A stretch of DNA of 64,000 nucleotides, taken from the NCBI GenBank assembly GCA_028023455.1, contig JAQFVV010006215.1:10499950-10563949 (forward strand), written 5' to 3'. The DNA comes from Epiperipatus broadwayi. Its lineage: Eukaryota > Onychophora > Udeonychophora > Euonychophora > Peripatidae. Position 1 is the first letter of the stretch. Every line of letters begins with the position of its first letter. The position numbers and the translations under genes were made by a program. The notes below the pieces were generated by a model that saw only the letters and a program-made list of their open reading frames with translations, was not told the DNA's origin and did no database searches. Below are positions 59,754 through 64,000 of the stretch, piece after piece.

Positions 59754-59911
59754 GGGACTGTCTCCGAAATGCTGCCATGAAACTCCTGCCATGGAAAAAT
59801 GTCACCAATGAAGAAGTAATGACCAAGATTGCTGACCACCAAGCTGATTATCATAAACTAAAGCTCCGAGAGCAAACCATCCAGCCATTGACCCAGAATA
59901 TGCTGAGATAA
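59754..59911 (+). CDS. candidate terminal exon, or fragment of an unidentified element ORF
   Basis: A pyrimidine-rich tract ending in tttctcag is followed by 158 nt. Joined in phase 1 to the exon ending at 57279, this gives 51 open codons after a split Arg codon and a TAA at 59909. The peptide begins DCLRNAAMKLLPWKNVTNEE and is Lys/Gln/His-rich towards the end, with no known domain. Base composition is clearly higher in GC than the surroundings. A TATA-like element lies about 150 nt upstream, so the block could be a piece of an LTR element with a gag start rather than a host exon. If used, it would make a short ARID4-like isoform lacking the C-terminal region. An in-frame ATG is present at 59777. 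Confidence 0.35.
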
Positions 59912-60555
59912 CAGTCCAGTATCTATGTAAAGTTGTCTGTGCTTGCCTATAAATATTAATATGTTTTTTTATATATTTATATTTAATCTTCGCTTGTAAG
60001 ACCTCTATAATCCGTAATATATTTTTTTTATAATATTAACTTCGATTTCACTTTATTCTAGCTTTATAAGTCTGCGTATTTTGTTTAATAATTGTCTTTT
60101 TAAAGTTTTCTTTTATTGATATGCCAATTCAGCTCAACCTCGCAAGTTTGATATATATATATATATAAAAAACAAAAGTAAAGTAAATTGTAATGATAAG
60201 AATTTATTTATCATTCGCTCCCTATAAAGATTTAATATTATGTTAAAATAGACTTGCGCGGTTGATCATTCTAGAACTCTCTTGTTTAAAATTTTATATT
60301 TTGTTCATGAAAGATCGCAATTTAGAATTAAGTGTTAATTACTGTAACCGCCCAAATGGGTCGAATAATCTGAAGCTTTAATTTTATTTAAAGCGTATAT
60401 GAGAAAGTGTAAATGACTAATTAAATGGAAGAATTAAATATTAATTAAATATCTTATTAGATATTCGTAGCTTGATTCACTAGTATACATACCATCATGC
60501 AGAGGATTAAACCGTTAAAGTTATAATATTAAACATTTAGTTTTATTCTCATATG
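59912..60555. other. AT-rich DNA, nothing recognised
   Basis: It contains an (at)n microsatellite near 60150-60170 and no supportable feature. Confidence 0.45.
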
Positions 60556-60870
60556 TATATTGTACTGCTGTCATAGCTTAATATTTTCTTTAGTATTTCA
60601 AATGCTTTGTCATTCGGGAACTTTCAAGAATCCGAAGTTACCCAAGCTTTTCCGAAGTTTTTTTCTTAATTTAAAAATCGTTCGTAATCAGGGATTATAC
60701 TTCTTGTGGAACGCGAGGTTAAGGTTTTTGGATGCTCCATGGGGGATACCATACGCTGGCTCATCATATCACCAAACCTACCTCAACCTTTGTACCGCTT
60801 TGCCATACATGCTAACGTACGCCTTCATCGGAAAATATGTCAAATGATGAAGTTATTCTTTGGCCAGCTG
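60556..60870 (+). other. GC-richer island with an unrecognised 95-codon open frame
   Basis: The open frame 60560-60847 stands out because the second half (LYFLWNARLRFLDAPWGIPY and following residues) has balanced composition rather than AT-driven Phe/Ile/Lys runs. An overlapping open frame in another phase (60706-60909) covers the same bases, so the openness may simply reflect composition. I recognise no domain on either strand. It may be a fragment of an element. Confidence 0.2.
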
Positions 60871-61560
60871 GGCTTTATTATTTATTTATATTTAACCTTT
60901 CTATGCTAGTAATACCAATATCTATTAATTAAATTGTTTTTGCCTGTTTCATCCCAATAAGTCTTGATGGTATGAAAACTGTGAATCATATTTAGGGAAT
61001 TGTATAGATTCCTGTAGTGTGCTTGGTTTAAAGTTGCCTACCCTTTTTAAATTAATGAACCATTCCTGTATGTGCATATATTTTCATTCTCTAATAGTAG
61101 TCAAAAAATATATATATGTAAAACAAAAATAAGAGTTTTTATTTTTGCAAATGGGGTTTATAACTAACTGTATGTCAAATTGCTTGTACTAGTATAAATC
61201 AATCATTGATCTTTCATTCATGTAAATAGTTATTTTGGCATATTGAATTCTCACTCATGACATAAAGCGATCTATTGTAAAATTCAGATTCACAATAAAT
61301 AAAGAATCATTAAGTGTTACATAATAAATGTAAATCTCTAAAAGTGAAATTATCATACATATACATTGTGTTCATGCTAATTTAATATTAAAATACATTA
61401 AAAATCCAATCCAGAGTTCGAATCTTTATTTTGGTTAATTATTTAAATAAAAAGGTTTTTCTATATTAATGTACTATGTTAATTATTCTATTTTATTCGG
61501 GGATTCATCCTCGACAGCCCTAATTCAAGTCTCATATCTCTTCACCGTTGTGTTAAAATC
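60871..61560. other. AT-rich DNA before the RTE tail
   Basis: Nothing recognised. The RTE element at the right begins, at its 3' end, near 61560. Confidence 0.45.
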
Positions 61561-61582
61561 TGGTACATTATATATATCATTA

Positions 61583-63680
61583 TCAACCATTATCAATCCA
61601 CTGCAGGATGAAGGTCTCTCCAAGTTTAATCCATCTTCTCCGATCTTTAGTTTCTCTTCTCCACATCACCCCTACACATTTTCTTATTTCATCCATCCAT
61701 CTTACATGTGGTCTCCTTCTGGGTCTTTTACAATCTCTTGGAATCCAGTTTAAAATTTCAATTGTCCATCTATTATCATCTCTTCTAGCAATATGTCCAG
61801 CCCAACTCCACTTCAATCTTTTAATTTTTTCAATGAGGTCAGTAACACCTGTTTGTTCTCTTACCCATACATTGTGTTTTCGATCTCTTCTTGTTACTCC
61901 CAACATACATCTCTCCATACTTCTTTGAATGGTCTGAAGTCTCTGTATTGATCTTCTATTAAGTGTCCAAGTCTCAGATCCATAAGTAAGAACTGGTAAA
62001 ACACATTTGTTAAAAACCTTTCTTTTCAAACACATAGGCATATTTCCTTTTAATATCAAGTTATTTCTACCAAAAGCACTCCAACCAAGTTTAATTCTAT
62101 GATTAATTTCCTCTATTATGTTTCCATCTGTATTAATAATCTGACCAAGGTATTTGTAACTCTTAACTTCTTCTAATTCATCATAATCAATCTTTATTTT
62201 CATATTTTGAGCAAATCGATTAAACATTACTTTAGTCTTTTTAACATTTATCTTTAGTCCTACTTTCCTACTTTCATCTGATAACTCCTGCAACATTTCC
62301 TGCTCGGAAGCATTATTTGCAAAAACAACTACATCATCTGCGAAATCTAAATGACTTAAATAATCTCCATTTACTTTCACTCCTTTAGTTTTCCATTTTA
62401 ATCCACAAAATACTTCTTGCAGCACTGCTGTAAAAAGTTTTGGAGATATGGAGTCACCTTGTCTTACACCTTTCTCAATGTTGACTTTCCCAGTATCATT
62501 ATGTAATCTAATTGTTGCTGTTGCATTTTTATAAATATTCTTTAAAATATGACAATATCCTGGATCTATACCTTGATGATCCAATGCTTTAATCACTGAA
62601 GAAATGTTTATAGAATCAAATGCCTTTTCATAATCTATAAATCCAAAACATAATGACAACTCATATTCATTTGTCCTTTCTATAACTTCTCTCAATACTT
62701 GAATATGATCTACTGTACTAAAACCACTTTTAAATCCAGCTTGTTCTCTTGGTTGGTGAAAATCCAAGGTTCTCTGTAGACGAGTTGTAATTATCTTGGT
62801 AAAAATTTTATATAAAACTGATAAAAGGCTGATAGGTCTGTAATTTCTAATATCTTCTTTATCACCTTTTTTAAATATTAATATTATTACTGCATTCTTC
62901 CAATCATCCGGTACATCTTTATCATTTAGACATTTGGTATATAACTTTGCTAATATTTTTTCTGTTTCTTCACCTGCTTCTTTTAATATATCAATTATAA
63001 TTCCATCATTACCTGGAGCCTTTCCTTTTTTCATACATTTAATTGCATTTCTCACTTCTTCATTTAATATTCTGGGCAATTCGGAAGATGTAATAGATAT
63101 AGGAGGTACTTGTTCTTTATTACTATATAATTCTTGATAAAAATCTTCTACCAATTTCATAATGTCATCCCTCTTTTTAGTAATAATTCCATCTTTTTTG
63201 CTTATTGCAGATATAAATTTCCTACCAATACCAAAATGTTGTTTTACATTCTTAAGACTTTTATTTTCTTCTACAGCTTTTCTTGCTAGTTCACAGTTAT
63301 ACTTTCTTATATCATTTTCAACTCTTTTCCGCACTATTTTACAAAATTCGAGATATTCAATTCTTTTTAATGCATCATTCTTGCATATCTTCATATTCCT
63401 TCTTTTCTTCATAAGTTCTCTAGTCTCAGTAGAAATTTTATTAGTCAATTGCTGCTTTTTTCTACCAGCTATCTTTGTTGCAGTTTTTAAAAGTGTATCA
63501 GTTATTTTCATATTAATTTCATTCAAATCTGAATCATGTTCAAAATCTACTAATACTTGAAACCGATTTGTAAGTTCTAATTTAAATTCATTAGAATGTT
63601 TCTGAAGATTAGGAATATCAACTGTAAATATAGTTTTTCTTAATAATTTTTGTCTCTCTAGTTTTACATTAACATGTATC
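61583..63680 (-). CDS. RTE reverse transcriptase (ORF part after the frameshift)
   Basis: The open frame includes 647 codons from the ATG at 63526 and extends upstream in the same frame to about 63680. RT blocks in order are [91 protein letters not shown] (first catalytic Asp), [20 protein letters not shown], and [12 protein letters not shown] (catalytic pair ADD). The C-terminal part has [11 protein letters not shown], a [20 protein letters not shown] block and [20 protein letters not shown], ending [13 protein letters not shown]. All RT motifs are intact. The missing N-terminus comes from the frameshift, not from a real start at 63526. Confidence 0.92.
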
Positions 63681-64000
63681 TTACCCCTTTACTAATCGAT
63701 GATCACTTCCTGTGTTAAATTTATTAAGAACATTACAATCTTGAAATATGTATTTCCTGTTAGTCAAAATATAATCCAATTCTGCTGTACCTTCATTTGG
63801 ATGCTTCCATGTCCATTTCCTTCTAACATTTTTCTCAAAAAAAGAATTCATAATATAAAGTTTTTCCTTCTCTGCAAACTCCACAAGTCTATGTCCTCTC
63901 TCATTTCTATTACCATAACCAAAATTACCTACAACACTTTCATCTTTCATTTGTTTACCAATTCTAGCATTAAAATCTCCCATAACAATTTTAAAATGTT
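63681..64000 (-). pseudogene. RTE endonuclease domain, C-terminal half (frameshifted)
   Basis: The minus strand reads MGDFNARIGKQMKDESVVGN at its start, where G-D-F-N is the endonuclease catalytic motif, then WTWKHPNEGTAELDYILTNR and TGSDHRLVK with the last catalytic Asp-His. It runs into a stop after an aaaggggt run at about 63684-63690; copy 1 reads aagatgtaag at that place. A one-base length change in this homopolymer explains the break. The N-terminal half of the domain is beyond the right edge. Confidence 0.88.

Larger units (their letters stand above)
61560..64000 (-). mobile_element. RTE-type LINE, copy 2 (nearly intact, cut by the window edge)
   Basis: Reading leftwards on the minus strand, it carries the end of the endonuclease domain, the full reverse transcriptase and the C-terminal region, then a stop at 61583 and a short ttgataatgatatatataatg tail. 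It is the same family as 19131-22080 with many fewer lesions. Only one frameshift is visible (near 63686). Insertion in the antisense direction to the host gene contrasts with copy 1. Confidence 0.92.

Noticed and set aside
60560-60847. A conserved host exon or organelle-derived gene
   Set aside because: No recognisable domain and no splice signals that continue the host reading phase; kept only as an unexplained block.
61608-63560. Open frames on the + strand under the RTE element (61469-61753, 61608-61928, 63162-63560)
   Set aside because: They are antisense to the RTE reverse transcriptase, which has clear motifs in the other direction.

Overview
This window is nuclear DNA from an animal, most likely an invertebrate. 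It is very AT-rich, has no compact or operon-like genes, contains one 500-base assembly gap (36637-37136), and carries LTR, RTE, Penelope-like, hAT, Tc1/mariner-type and other repeats. I cannot name the species. Large introns packed with Penelope and RTE copies would suit a mollusc such as a cephalopod, or a chelicerate, but that is only a guess.

One host gene runs through it on the + strand. Four small exons (9804-9871, 25361-25448, 35924-36143, 57220-57279) join in a consistent reading phase across introns of about 15, 10 and 21 kb. They encode the second half of a chromo-barrel domain, a lysine-rich linker and an AT-hook, in the order seen in ARID4A/ARID4B (fly hat-trick). A phase-compatible candidate terminal exon lies at 59754-59911, but it could equally belong to a mobile element. 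Exons for the N-terminal and ARID parts are not in the window.

Everything else is intron filled with mobile DNA. From left to right it holds: a hAT end running off the left edge (1-132); a head-to-head foldback of Penelope-like tails (3770-4391); a TA-flanked inverted-repeat transposon with nested parts (4827-5941); a diverged dispersed repeat (about 7240-8395, second copy about 26860-28260); a Mag-like Ty3/gypsy element with both LTRs, interrupted by about 2.5 kb of other DNA (11154-18820); a decayed RTE LINE (19131-22080); a tandem duplication with a later insertion (22890-23700); a decayed hAT with a LINE tail inside it (28865-31898); a second Penelope foldback (34779-35498); a composite Tigger-like element with a DNA transposon inside it flanked by an exact 8-bp target duplication (37267-41082); a third inverted pair (41272-42133); a gag-only LTR element with very long LTRs (42777-50537); a repeat pair (50608-52600 and 57405-59000); a small element with 14-bp flanking repeats (53449-53800); a Penelope GIY-YIG fragment (54137-54486); and a nearly intact RTE on the minus strand running off the right edge (61583-64000).

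The least ordinary signals are three symmetrical head-to-head duplications of Penelope-like tails, a short TGA-N-GA...GAAA stem motif recurring in or near these tails and resembling a hammerhead-ribozyme core, and the gag-only LTR element. I found no CRISPR array, no bacterial-type system and no convincing functional RNA gene.
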